In this document: positions 27,383 to 36,186 of the stretch, piece after piece | How the letters are laid out: every line of letters begins with the position of its first letter | Position numbering within the stretch: the first letter of the stretch is position 1 | DNA from: UBA695 sp042691655 | GTDB taxonomy: Bacteria; Verrucomicrobiota; Verrucomicrobiia; Chthoniobacterales; Chthoniobacteraceae | Reading direction: 5' to 3' | Assembly (NCBI GenBank): GCA_042691655.1 | Contig: CP170506.1 | Span: forward strand, 2,914,001-2,978,000 | DNA length: 64,000 nt | The notes under the pieces: generated by a model | Told to the model about the DNA's origin: nothing | Databases searched by the model: none | Seen by the model: the letters and a program-made list of their open reading frames with translations, nothing else | Translations under genes and position numbers: made by a program

Positions 27383-29722
27383 CTAGTGGATTCCAGCAAG
27401 AACCAGGCATTCCCATGCGTGCTTCCACTGTCCGGACTGCGCCTGAATGCCTGCTTCCAGGTAATGGATGTATTTTGGACAATCTTTTTGGATGGTCATT
27501 TTGTGAAGTACTGACAGTGCTTTGCCTGTGTCCATTTGGTCGATAGCTGCGAGATATGCGGCGTATCCCGCACTAAAGTCTTGAGGGTAGATAAATAGTC
27601 TCCGTCTGAGTTCAGATACTGGGGCTTGAGTCGCCGTAAGCGGCATTTTTGGCGGCTGAAGATAGCGCTGGGCTACCTGATAGGCACGCTGGTACTCACC
27701 ATTTGTCGCATAAGCTTCGGCCACAAACACCCAGCCTTCAACCATCCACGCTTCGTGCCGTTCCATCTCTGCAGAAAATTCGGAGGGCCCACAACGCAAT
27801 CTCCAGACATAGAACAGCTCATGCAACTGTTGTTTTGACAGTGTTTCAAGAAGGGGATCAACAAGGAGAAGTCGGTTGAGCGCATCAGAGAATTTTGTGG
27901 GAGGCGTTAGCAACGCGGCAACGAGAAGAAGTTGGGAGTCCCCTGCTGCCGTTTCAATTAGTCCCTCCTGTATGTCCGATGGCAGAGAAGACCCAAGTAG
28001 TCGTCGGTAATAGATAGTGCGAGATGTACCAGCCCGCCGAATTGCTTCCTGCCATGCTGCAAGGGCAAGAGCAGGATACCTATCGAGCCAGATAAATCCT
28101 TCTTCAAACGGAAGCTCCGGACTCGCTGGATTTAGGAAGCGGGCGCACCGGAAATCGCTCATCGCCGACTCACGATCGGATGATCCAAGCAATGAAGATA
28201 CAGCCCGGCGAAAGTAAGGCTGCCACTGGAGAGGTTCCCATCGTATAGCCGCTGTCGATAGGCGGTATACTTTGTCGTATTCCCCGCGGCGTTCCACTAT
28301 ATCCGCCTGCCGATCTGCCAACAATGCGCCAATCGTTCCCGGGAGTGGCGCTTCGAAAACTACTGCGCCTATCCAGAGACAGCTAAGTAGGCAAAAGCAT
28401 CCCCCTAACACTCGAAATAACTTAGGAAGCCACTGTGGCGCAAGAGCCTCTTTTTTAGGGCATAGGGCAAGTGAACTTATAAAGATAATTGGAAAAACAG
28501 ATCCGATTCGATGGGCGGGCACGTCGACGAAACTATGGATCGCAAAAATTATTACCGATGCGCCAGCTGCAGCTCTCAGTCGCCCACCGGAATCATTTCC
28601 CAATGGAAAAATGCGCCGTGCCCACAAGCAAATGCCAATGATTACTAGTAATACGATAGGCCACCCAGCTTCCGCGGCGAGCCATAGCCAATCACTCTCT
28701 GGGTGAATAACGCGCAAATTGAGTGAACCCAAGGCACGATGAGGCGTCAATGCAAACACGCTGTCAAAATTCCCCAGTCCAGCACCAAACCACGGAGCGG
28801 AGTTTGCAAGATCTATTGCATCCCTTTGGATTAGCCAGCGCCGATCTATCATCCAGTTACATTGCCCGCTTACCCCCGGGAGAAATCGCTCGATCGTTGG
28901 CCCTCCACTGAACAGGAATGCTCCCAGTAAAGTAAATAAAATACCAACTCCGAAAGCCAGCCATGCGTATTGCCTCCTAGTCACCGCTACGCAACCGAAC
29001 CAGATGGTACTTCCAAGGAAATATATGACAACGCCAGCTCTAGCCCCCACCAAGGTAAGCCCCCAATAGAGGATCAAACAACCACAGAGCCAAAAAGGCC
29101 AGCTTCGAGAGCCGCATCGAAATTTATCATACATCAACGCTACCGATAGGATAGCCCCAACAGCGAGAACATTCGCGGTCTGGTTTCGATTGGGAAAAGG
29201 ACCAAAGATAGTTTGGCTCAAATTTCCACATGGCCATTTACCTCCGGAAAGGAAGACGCCTATCGAGACCGCCGCCAACAGAACAACGCCTCCGCAAAAC
29301 CACTGCAACGCCGCACGACTGTCTCGTTGGCCAGCGCCGACACTAACGAGGTAAAACCAGCTCAAACCTGCGAATAGCAGAACTAAAGACTCCGCAGTGA
29401 CCCATGGTTGGGGAGTAAGGCACGAACCGAGATGAAATGAATAGTCTTGCACGGCAGTGATTCGCCACGCGGGTACGGCAAACCAAGTTACTGGCAAAAA
29501 CGCTGCAGCGACCAGACAAACCAATGCCGCAAAGACAAGGTTAAACTGCCTTCCTAGAGAATATCTCGGCGGATAAATTATAAGAGCTATACCAAGTATC
29601 AAAAGAATCACACCTTGGCTCCAGCGTTCCGTAGCGCCACCAAGAAACGCTGGCAATAACGAAAGCACTGCCAGAAATCGCGAGCCGAGAACAGGCTTTT
29701 CAATAAGGTTTTGGAGACTCAA
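27383..29722 (-). CDS. O-antigen ligase/polymerase-like protein with long C-terminal region
   Basis: A protein of about 779 residues. The N-terminal half has around ten to twelve membrane helices and Wzy_C features: GPFPNRNQTANVLAVGA, GARAGVVIYFLG, and GAGLGNFDS followed by VIHPESDWLWLAAEAGW, the counterpart of the HxxxxxDYLQ-type loop of O-antigen ligases. The C-terminal 330 residues are soluble and helical, with TPR-like spacing (EAYATNGEYQRAYQVAQRYL). The frame continues to 29,809, but that start would overlap the upstream gene by 110 bases. A TTG at 29,722 with GGTGG ahead of it is more likely. It probably polymerises or ligates the glycan in the periplasm. Confidence 0.8.
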   Translation of the reverse strand: MSLQNLIEKPVLGSRFLAVLSLLPAFLGGATERWSQGVILLILGIALIIYPPRYSLGRQFNLVFAALVCLVAAAFLPVTWFAVPAWRITAVQDYSFHLGSCLTPQPWVTAESLVLLFAGLSWFYLVSVGAGQRDSRAALQWFCGGVVLLAAVSIGVFLSGGKWPCGNLSQTIFGPFPNRNQTANVLAVGAILSVALMYDKFRCGSRSWPFWLCGCLILYWGLTLVGARAGVVIYFLGSTIWFGCVAVTRRQYAWLAFGVGILFTLLGAFLFSGGPTIERFLPGVSGQCNWMIDRRWLIQRDAIDLANSAPWFGAGLGNFDSVFALTPHRALGSLNLRVIHPESDWLWLAAEAGWPIVLLVIIGICLWARRIFPLGNDSGGRLRAAAGASVIIFAIHSFVDVPAHRIGSVFPIIFISSLALCPKKEALAPQWLPKLFRVLGGCFCLLSCLWIGAVVFEAPLPGTIGALLADRQADIVERRGEYDKVYRLSTAAIRWEPLQWQPYFRRAVSSLLGSSDRESAMSDFRCARFLNPASPELPFEEGFIWLDRYPALALAAWQEAIRRAGTSRTIYYRRLLGSSLPSDIQEGLIETAAGDSQLLLVAALLTPPTKFSDALNRLLLVDPLLETLSKQQLHELFYVWRLRCGPSEFSAEMERHEAWMVEGWVFVAEAYATNGEYQRAYQVAQRYLQPPKMPLTATQAPVSELRRRLFIYPQDFSAGYAAYLAAIDQMDTGKALSVLHKMTIQKDCPKYIHYLEAGIQAQSGQWKHAWECLVLAGIH

Positions 29723-30278
29723 GGACGGCCACCGTTTCTTTGAATAGATGACGTCGCTCGATGACGACTTCCCGCGCTTCGCCGAGAATATCCAGCAAAA
29801 TCCGAACACGGTCTAACGCTGGAACCGCCTGAGTTACTAGCGTTTTGATCCCTAGGAACGGCCCCTCCGTGATGACGACGCTATCGCCTTCCTTAATCTC
29901 CGGAACGACAACAGTGTGCACCGACTCCCCGGAGAAATGACTTCGCAACTCAGCGATCACCGTGTCGGGCGCAACCGCTAGATCAGCCCCAAACCTAACG
30001 ATGCCGCTTACTCCAGAAGCATAAGTTACGGCCTTTTGGCTAATTACCCGATCAAATCGGCAAAATAGATAGCCAGGGAAAAGTGCATCGGTAAACCATA
30101 CGAGCCCCCGGCGGGTCATTCGCTGAACTCGGATACGCGGACAATAAACATCCACATCATTCAGTATACGAAGGTGCGCTGCCGCAATATGTTCATGTTT
30201 CGGCTGTGAACGAAGGCAATACCAGTGGAAGCCTGTAACAACGTTTGAATTTGGTATGTTCACACTGCGGGCGCTCAT
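29700..30278 (-). CDS. NusG/RfaH-like transcription elongation factor (UpxY/LoaP type)
   Basis: A 192-residue NusG paralogue. The NGN domain (about 17-105) has FHWYCLRSQPKHEHIAAAHL and LFPGYLFCRFD. The C-terminal KOW domain has IKEGDSVVITEGPFLG. Specialised NusG proteins inside polysaccharide loci (RfaH, UpxY, LoaP) bind RNA polymerase and prevent early termination of the long operon. By position it should act on this roughly 34-kb gene run. A JUMPstart/ops-like recruitment sequence was looked for on the minus strand upstream and was not found. Confidence 0.88.
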   Translation of the reverse strand: MSARSVNIPNSNVVTGFHWYCLRSQPKHEHIAAAHLRILNDVDVYCPRIRVQRMTRRGLVWFTDALFPGYLFCRFDRVISQKAVTYASGVSGIVRFGADLAVAPDTVIAELRSHFSGESVHTVVVPEIKEGDSVVITEGPFLGIKTLVTQAVPALDRVRILLDILGEAREVVIERRHLFKETVAVLESPKPY

Positions 30279-30300
30279 GAGTTACAGCCTATATTTCGTC

Positions 30301-32397
30301 TTAGGATTTGACCGCATCGGCGTAATAGGAAGCGCATCGATAGTAATAATCGCTGTATCCCTCGAATGTTGCATCCACAGCATTTAGGACAACACCGACG
30401 ACATTAATTTTCCGTTTTTCCAACAGGTCATTGGCTGTCTCCAAGCCTCTTGCTCGGCTAAAACCAAGACGAACAACTTTAATGATGCTGTCTACCTTCG
30501 AGGCTAATACAGCAGTGTCGTCAATGGCAAGCAATGGGGCTCCATCGAGGATAATCCATTTATACATACGCGACGCCTCTTCCAAAAATTCATCTGTAAT
30601 CTCTCCAAGAATATGCTTGCCGGCCTCTGCGCTAAATTGGCCGGACGGAATGACAGATAGGTTATCGACATTGCAAGCCAACGCCGCGTCTTGCCAGTGA
30701 ACATCGCCGCTTATGATATCGGAAAATCCGACCTCATTTTTGAGACCAAAGATTGTGTGTTGTATTCCTCGGTACACGTCGGTATCGACCAATAGAGTTT
30801 TTGCTCCGTCGGAGGCAAGACTGGCCGCAAGGTGCGCGGCTATGGTTGTTTTGCCCTCGCCGGGAACGGCACTTGTAACAAGAATGATTCGCGGTGTAGT
30901 AGATTTTCCAGAACTAAACAAAAGAGATGACCGAACACCCTGGAAGGCCTTTAAAATTGGCAAGTCATTCAACAGTAAACCCTTATTTTCCTTGTTTTCT
31001 ACTTTCGGAATATATCCAAGGATGCTTCCCGGGAACAGCGCATGGAATTCGTTTGAAGAAACAATTCTGTCGTCCAGCTTTTCAATGATGAGCAAGATAC
31101 CAATTCCTACAATCAGGCCAGCGGCCAATGCCGTGAAAATAGTTTTTCTGACTGCCGAATTTACAGGATCGGCAATTGACGCTTTTTCCAAAATCGCGAC
31201 GCTACCTTGGTTGATATCTTTATTTACATCCACCGCCTGCATACTGAGGAGCAAGTGCTCGTATAGGGATTTCAGACGGTCTAGTTTCGCCTTAATCGAG
31301 TCATATTGAGCGGTTCTCCCACTGAGGTCCAATGCTTTGGAGTTCCACACATTCCGCTCGCTTTTCAAATTCTCAATCTGAAGCCGAATCGACTCTCGTT
31401 GGTTGCTGAGCTGTGACTTGCTCTCCTCTTGGCAAATTTTGATGAGTATTTCCTGAAGCGTTATCTGGTTACTCAATTGAATAACGATCGGATGCTTTGG
31501 CCTCAGGTAATGGGAAAAATCTTCCAGACTTGCCTTTAATAGCTTAATTTGCTGTTTAGCCTTAAGATAATCCGCTTGCGCGCTGGAGGAGGAGGACAGC
31601 AACGCCGCATCAGAATCTGGAGTCACAGTTCCCTGTTCTGGAGGATCGTTACGCTGCCGGTTCATATATGCGTCGGCGCTGAGAAGATTGAGAAGTTGAT
31701 ACTCTGTATTGAATGCAGCTAATTTTTGATCGATACGGTTAAGGTACGCTCCTGTGCTGCTGTTTTCGGTTTGAATAAAGGTAATGTTATTTACCTTTTG
31801 GAAACTAATCAACTCGTCCTCGCCAGCTTTGATTTTCTTTTCAAGTGTATCGAGTTGCTCGGATATCGCAGAGATAGTCGTCTCGGATTTCTGCGATTGC
31901 ATATCCTTTTTTGCATTGATGTATTCCTGCATTACAGTGTCCAACAACGCTCGTACATAGTTCGGTTCGGAGCCGAGCGCTTGCAGTATGAACAGAGAAG
32001 ATCGGGGTTTCTGACTTGCAGTGATTTTGACGGAGCAGGGCGTAAGATCCGGCCGTTTGGCCTGAAGGGTCGCCTCGGCTTGGGAACGAATCATCTGGCT
32101 TTCCATGAGCGAAACCTGAGTTCCAAAGAAATTCCCTACATCTTCATTATAAACAGCGCTTCCGGGTAATGAAATCTGTCCACTTACCATCATAATTCCT
32201 CTGGATTCGAACTCTGGCACAGCAGATATGTTGCGCCACCCTGCGAATGCCATGGCAAGACCGATAGTGAGCACCAGCACCCACCAATGCGTCCATAGGA
32301 TCCGTTTATAGCGAGGCCATTTGATATGGATCGCCAAACGTGACCTACCGGACTCTACCTTTGGCACACTTTTTTCGTTTGAGTCTGACTGGTTCAT
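30301..32397 (-). CDS. Wzc-like polysaccharide copolymerase and tyrosine autokinase
   Basis: A 698-residue inner-membrane protein. The Wzz-type region is bounded by membrane helices at about 38-53 and 419-437, with a long coiled-coil-rich periplasmic part between (about 170-385). The cytoplasmic BY-kinase domain has Walker A GEGKTT (513-518), Walker A' LLVDTD (535-540) and Walker B WIILDGAP (614-621). The last 20 residues carry six tyrosines (Y681 to Y692), the likely autophosphorylation cluster. Such proteins control chain length and couple polymerisation to the Wza-type exporter. It lies 15 bases downstream of that export gene. Confidence 0.93.
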   Translation of the reverse strand: MNQSDSNEKSVPKVESGRSRLAIHIKWPRYKRILWTHWWVLVLTIGLAMAFAGWRNISAVPEFESRGIMMVSGQISLPGSAVYNEDVGNFFGTQVSLMESQMIRSQAEATLQAKRPDLTPCSVKITASQKPRSSLFILQALGSEPNYVRALLDTVMQEYINAKKDMQSQKSETTISAISEQLDTLEKKIKAGEDELISFQKVNNITFIQTENSSTGAYLNRIDQKLAAFNTEYQLLNLLSADAYMNRQRNDPPEQGTVTPDSDAALLSSSSSAQADYLKAKQQIKLLKASLEDFSHYLRPKHPIVIQLSNQITLQEILIKICQEESKSQLSNQRESIRLQIENLKSERNVWNSKALDLSGRTAQYDSIKAKLDRLKSLYEHLLLSMQAVDVNKDINQGSVAILEKASIADPVNSAVRKTIFTALAAGLIVGIGILLIIEKLDDRIVSSNEFHALFPGSILGYIPKVENKENKGLLLNDLPILKAFQGVRSSLLFSSGKSTTPRIILVTSAVPGEGKTTIAAHLAASLASDGAKTLLVDTDVYRGIQHTIFGLKNEVGFSDIISGDVHWQDAALACNVDNLSVIPSGQFSAEAGKHILGEITDEFLEEASRMYKWIILDGAPLLAIDDTAVLASKVDSIIKVVRLGFSRARGLETANDLLEKRKINVVGVVLNAVDATFEGYSDYYYRCASYYADAVKS

Positions 32398-32412
32398 GGA
32401 TATGCGATGCCG

Positions 32413-33078
32413 CTAGAAGTTTACGCGGTTTTCTAAAACGATAATTACATCGTCTGAGTTGAGAACGGGATCTTCCGAGGCAGCCCCTTCAAAAAGCGCT
32501 TTCACATCGACGGGGGTAGCATCTTTTCCTTTCCTTATAAGCCGAACATTTTTTCTGTTGGCAAAGTCAGAAAATCCACCTGCCCTCATAATGGCTTTAC
32601 TGACAGTAAAGGCTCCAACTTGTGGAATTTCAATGGCCCCCTGATTATGTACAGCCCCTGTAACGTAGATATATCCGCGCGATTTCTGAGTCACGGAGTC
32701 GAGACCAACAATGACTGTGGCGCGGTAAAAATATTCCTTCTCTAGTTCCAACTTGATTTCCTTGGCTAGCTTATAGCAACTCTTGCCAGCCGCCTTGAAA
32801 CGACCGATCAAGGGAACCTCGAGCTCTCCAGAATCAGTCACGACCAACGGGCGCGCTTCGCTACGTTCTTCGACCACGCGGTAACTCACTCGGTCACCCA
32901 CCGTCAGTTCCCGTTTGGTGTCGAGTGCCTCCATTGAATTTGTAACGGCAGCAGAGGCAAAAGCAGGCGAAAATGAGGAAGCCTCTCCCTTGGGCGGTTC
33001 ACTCGCTGTACCCTGAGCCTGGGCAAACAGACAAAAGAGAAAAGACAACACCTCCAATATAGCAACTTTTGGCATCAT
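32413..33078 (-). CDS. Polysaccharide export protein (Wza-like, short)
   Basis: A 221-residue exported protein. A hydrophobic signal (VLSFLFCLFAQAQG) leads a Poly_export domain (ELTVGDRVSYRVVEE to ATVIVGLDS) and an SLBB-type segment (GYIYVTGAVHNQGAIEIPQ to DDVIIVLENRVNF). It is shorter than E. coli Wza and lacks the C-terminal amphipathic helix that forms Wza's outer-membrane pore. The beta-barrel protein encoded just upstream may supply the outer-membrane channel instead; this is inference from gene order. No lipobox is obvious. Confidence 0.87.
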   Translation of the reverse strand: MMPKVAILEVLSFLFCLFAQAQGTASEPPKGEASSFSPAFASAAVTNSMEALDTKRELTVGDRVSYRVVEERSEARPLVVTDSGELEVPLIGRFKAAGKSCYKLAKEIKLELEKEYFYRATVIVGLDSVTQKSRGYIYVTGAVHNQGAIEIPQVGAFTVSKAIMRAGGFSDFANRKNVRLIRKGKDATPVDVKALFEGAASEDPVLNSDDVIIVLENRVNF

Positions 33079-33089
33079 AGCTAATTCTT

Positions 33090-34436
33090 CTAAAAACTAT
33101 AGTTGACGGTAACGAACACTCTATTTTGCTTATAATCCATGTCGGCAAGATCTGAGTTCTTTTCGATAAACTGATAATCAAGCCCCAGCGTGGTCGCCCT
33201 GTTCCACTGATAACCGAAATGGATGCCCCCCCCGTAACGGTCGAGCGATTCCTGTTGTATGGAAGGAGAGTCGTTCACATGCTGGTAGAATCCATAGAAG
33301 CTAACAGGCACGTCTCGAATGACCGAAAGATTAATGTCATATCGCACGAAGTTCATCGTCTCATAGTTAGAGTTAAGCCCTAGTTGAATTTCGTGACCGC
33401 CAGCCAATGTCTGAGTGCAATAGGAATTCAGTCGGTTTGCTAGCAGTGCGTTGGCATACCATCCGTTTGCGTTTGAATCATCGCCATTGCCGCCGCCGCG
33501 ATCGAAGTAACCGCCCTGAAATCCAGCAGCCGTTCGCAATTTCAGAAAATGGCTTATAGTCGTCTCGGAGAACACACCTCCGGAAACCATCGTGGAATCA
33601 TTCTGATAGTTCTGGCTGTAATAGCTATACATCGCACTTGTTTCCACCCCCACCGTTGATCTATCAGTAGCTTTGTATGAAACAGAGGTTCGATTAATTT
33701 CGGCGTTACGGTTAAGATAGTCAAACTCTCCTGTCAGCGAAACATAGGTAAAGTGATCATATGTACTCTGTACGATAAGCTCATTCAAATCCCACGTAGT
33801 GGTCGCACCGACGGTGTTCTCAAGGCGCCCGAAGGTGCGAACGTTACTCAGAGCGGGTTGTTCCGTTGGATCATAACTGATATGGATGAGATCATGAAAA
33901 TTAATTTTTACGGCATCATTAATATAGACATCAAAGCTTATATAAGAATCGGGAGTAACCTCTGGGGTATTGCTTCCATACTGTTTGATATGGGTAATGT
34001 AAGATCGGTAGCCAAGTCCAAGGTTGAAATTCAGGTCATTGATGGCTGTCACTGGCCAGATGCCGTGAATATTCAGTAAGGGCTCTAGGATAATGTCACT
34101 TTGTGGATTCCGATCGGAAATGTTTGTATTATCGTTGTATTCTGCAAGGAAGGTTGTACTGAGTGAAAAGCGCGCCGACCCCAGGCGAAAGTTATAAGGC
34201 AGATCCAGATTTCGATTACTTCGAAGCGTCGCAGCCTCAACCCCTGCCAGAGATGGGCGACCGCCCCCCTGAGAGACGAAGTCTTGTGCAGGAGCGGTTA
34301 TGGCGCAGAGTAGGAAAATCGCAGCTATTGAAGCTTCAAGCCTGCATGTTTTTCCGGAGCATGAAATGGCCTTCGGAACTAGGAGGCAAAGCACCCAAGC
34401 CGCTAATAGCCGGTCGCGTAAATTAGTATTAGCCAT
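33090..34436 (-). CDS. Outer-membrane beta-barrel protein of the exopolysaccharide locus
   Basis: A 448-residue protein with an N-terminal hydrophobic export segment (ASIAAIFLLCAITAPAQ). Alternating beta strands rich in Tyr, Asn and Thr follow from about residue 90 to the end. It finishes VFVTVNYSF, the C-terminal Phe typical of barrels inserted by BamA. Its layout resembles the barrel proteins found in many exopolysaccharide operons (the EpsL/BBP2 type), thought to let polymer cross the outer membrane. It is the first gene of the minus-strand run, 11 bases before the Wza-like gene. Confidence 0.8.
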   Translation of the reverse strand: MANTNLRDRLLAAWVLCLLVPKAISCSGKTCRLEASIAAIFLLCAITAPAQDFVSQGGGRPSLAGVEAATLRSNRNLDLPYNFRLGSARFSLSTTFLAEYNDNTNISDRNPQSDIILEPLLNIHGIWPVTAINDLNFNLGLGYRSYITHIKQYGSNTPEVTPDSYISFDVYINDAVKINFHDLIHISYDPTEQPALSNVRTFGRLENTVGATTTWDLNELIVQSTYDHFTYVSLTGEFDYLNRNAEINRTSVSYKATDRSTVGVETSAMYSYYSQNYQNDSTMVSGGVFSETTISHFLKLRTAAGFQGGYFDRGGGNGDDSNANGWYANALLANRLNSYCTQTLAGGHEIQLGLNSNYETMNFVRYDINLSVIRDVPVSFYGFYQHVNDSPSIQQESLDRYGGGIHFGYQWNRATTLGLDYQFIEKNSDLADMDYKQNRVFVTVNYSF

Positions 34437-34782
34437 ATGGCTATTCTTTCCCTGTTAAATACTTCACTAATCTCCTTATTTTGAATTCCGGCATCCTTTT
34501 CAGATTATGGAATTCCAAGCGATGTTTCAATCGGGTTGGAGAATGTCCTGATCGTCGGTCCTTTTCTTAGCGTGGCATAGGTGTTTAGGTCGAAATGGCT
34601 CGGGTGGCATCAACTCCCGGAGCCCTCTGCCAGAGAAAATAGTCTACTGGTGACATCAGGAAAATTGCTTGCGAATGCAAACCTGATTTACGTTCGGAAA
34701 GGGTTGTGGGCAAAAATTATGTTTGCTCGCCGATAAAAAAATGGAGCAAAAAACTTTTGACCTTCGAAGACAAGGAGACGTT
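34437..34782. promoter_or_regulatory. Divergent promoter region of the exopolysaccharide locus
   Basis: This is the spacer between the first polysaccharide gene (minus) and the exported-protein gene (plus). It holds a 7-base inverted repeat GAATTCC/GGAATTC (34,483-34,489 and 34,509-34,515). It also holds a strong 8-pair hairpin with one bulge at 34,597-34,624 (GGCTCGGG with CCC-GGAGCC), followed directly by the small dyad CTCTGCCAGAG (34,625-34,635). On the minus strand these would lie in the leader of the polysaccharide mRNA if transcription starts beyond them. No known riboswitch pattern was recognised, and promoter boxes could not be fixed by eye. Confidence 0.5.
34772..34777 (+). promoter_or_regulatory. 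Ribosome binding site that sets a start
   Basis: AAGGAG lies five bases before the ATG at 34,783. It decides this start over the in-frame starts further upstream, which have no such site. Confidence 0.75.
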
Positions 34783-35520
34783 ATGAAACTAAACTTTAAA
34801 TGGCTTGATATTGCCCAGGCAGTTTTCGACAGCGGAGGGCGCGGCTTACGTTTTGCCACGCTCTTCGCGTTGGCGCTGATGTTGTATGGCGAAAGAGTAA
34901 AAGCTGTCGAACGCAATCCAGTGACAGCGTCACCAGTCGCACAGGTACAGGCCAAACTGGGAGGTGGTACCATCGCGGCGGCTCAGGCCGATGCACTGGT
35001 CTTGGCGGTCAAACAAGCAATTGCGGCAAACCCTGCCGGGGCGGCGGCCATTCTGTCAGAGGCACTGGCAGTAAAGCGAGATGACCAAGAGGCGATCGCG
35101 GGGCGATTGGTTGGCGCTGCGATTGAAGGCCTGTGTCCACAGGCTGGAGCCGCTATGGTTACCGCACTGGTTCGGATCGCCGTAGAGCTTCATCCGGATG
35201 CCATTGTTTCGATCGTGAACGCAGCTACAAAGGCGGCTCCTGCTTCCATGTACCGGTTGATTGTAGCGACTGCAATAGCAACGAAAAACCATATGGGACC
35301 GGAAGCGGTAGCCGAACTCCTTGCCGGATCCAATGATTTAAGTGCCGAGTTAGATCCCTCGCTTGATGTTGTCGGTGAGCTTTTTCAAGCTCTGGAGATA
35401 ACCGGGGGTGGATTGACAATCCCCCCAATTGCGCCAACCATTTCTCCAACCAATGCTTCGCGGGCGAATTCTCGTCGCGGGGGAACAATCTCCCCCACCC
35501 CCAGTCCGGCAAGTCTATGA
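34783..35520 (+). CDS. Unrecognised exported Ala-rich helical protein
   Basis: A 245-residue protein of no family known to me. Residues 1-45 carry a basic stretch and one hydrophobic segment (FATLFALALMLYG), so it is exported or membrane-anchored. The middle (about 60-200) is Ala-rich and helical, with repeated patterns such as IAANPAGAAAILSEALA, VRIAVELHPDAIVSIVNAA and LIVATAIATKNHMGPEAVAE that look like tandem two-helix units of about 30-35 residues. The tail is Pro/Ser/Thr-rich (PPIAPTISPTNAS), as in surface-exposed proteins. It is divergent from the exopolysaccharide operon and may be co-regulated with it. The start is supported by a good ribosome binding site. Confidence 0.7.
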   Translation: MKLNFKWLDIAQAVFDSGGRGLRFATLFALALMLYGERVKAVERNPVTASPVAQVQAKLGGGTIAAAQADALVLAVKQAIAANPAGAAAILSEALAVKRDDQEAIAGRLVGAAIEGLCPQAGAAMVTALVRIAVELHPDAIVSIVNAATKAAPASMYRLIVATAIATKNHMGPEAVAELLAGSNDLSAELDPSLDVVGELFQALEITGGGLTIPPIAPTISPTNASRANSRRGGTISPTPSPASL

Positions 35521-36186
35521 GTTACGGTTTTCAAAGTCACCCACACCTCCAAACCGCTGCCTTTGTCGCAATCTGCTTTCCATAGAGCTAATGCAAAAGG
35601 CCGATCGTCGGTTTGGGCATTACCGACGGACGACTGCCGGAAAGGGCGTTTTTGAGGAGAAGTTGCTCGTTTTCACGATCAAGCAAGAGGATTTTCATCA
35701 CCACTTGCTGCGTTTTGTCGATAAGCACGCGTTCAGGCTGGGTGCGCGACCCAGGAATGCAGTTAGCGATGGAGAGGCTGAGGGAACGGTCGTTGCAGCG
35801 GGGCTCGATGTCACGGCAGCGGACGGGATGGAAGTTCGCCGATATCGGTGCTCGTCAGGCCTGATATCTGGTCCGCTTCCAGAGACGCGAACCTGTCCGT
35901 GGCCAAAACTTCCACTTGGGCGCGGCTCAGAACGGAAAACTGCGCGATACAGATTTTATACGCATCTGCGTAATCCCGACTTCGGCAAAGCCACCCCCAG
36001 AAACTTCGCCGCCAACAGAGTCAGAATGGATTAAAGCGTAATACTATCGCTTTGAAATACCGGAACTTTTGGGCAGGGCAACATCAATCCCCACCCTCAT
36101 TGCCCCTGGCCGCCCTAGGCCATGGGGCACGCCGAGGCCGCCGTGGCACTTTGGCGGACACTCATCGATGAACTTGAAATATACGG
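35521..36186. other. Gap with no convincing intact gene
   Basis: This stretch separates the polysaccharide locus from the glycan-degradation run. Both strands have open frames: a 201-codon plus-strand frame at 35,429-36,034 that starts inside the previous gene, and a minus-strand frame ending near 35,594. None has a recognisable domain or a ribosome binding site. One minus-strand piece looks like a short leucine-patterned repeat (listed separately). It may hold the remains of a lost gene. Confidence 0.45.
35811..35995 (-). pseudogene. Possible remnant of a short-repeat surface protein
   Basis: On the minus strand one open stretch reads AQFSVLSRAQVEVL, then ATDRFASLEADQISGL, then TSTDIGELPSRP and a stop. 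The pattern xxxQ(I/V)xxL recurs about every eight to eleven residues. It resembles the QI..L repeats of some large bacterial surface proteins. There is no start codon or signal peptide, and the piece is only about 60 codons, so at best it is the tail of a decayed gene. Confidence 0.3.

Noticed and set aside
35429..36034. A 201-codon plus-strand open frame overlapping the end of the exported-protein gene
   Set aside because: It begins inside another gene, lacks a ribosome binding site and shows no domain; the same stretch is also open on the minus strand.
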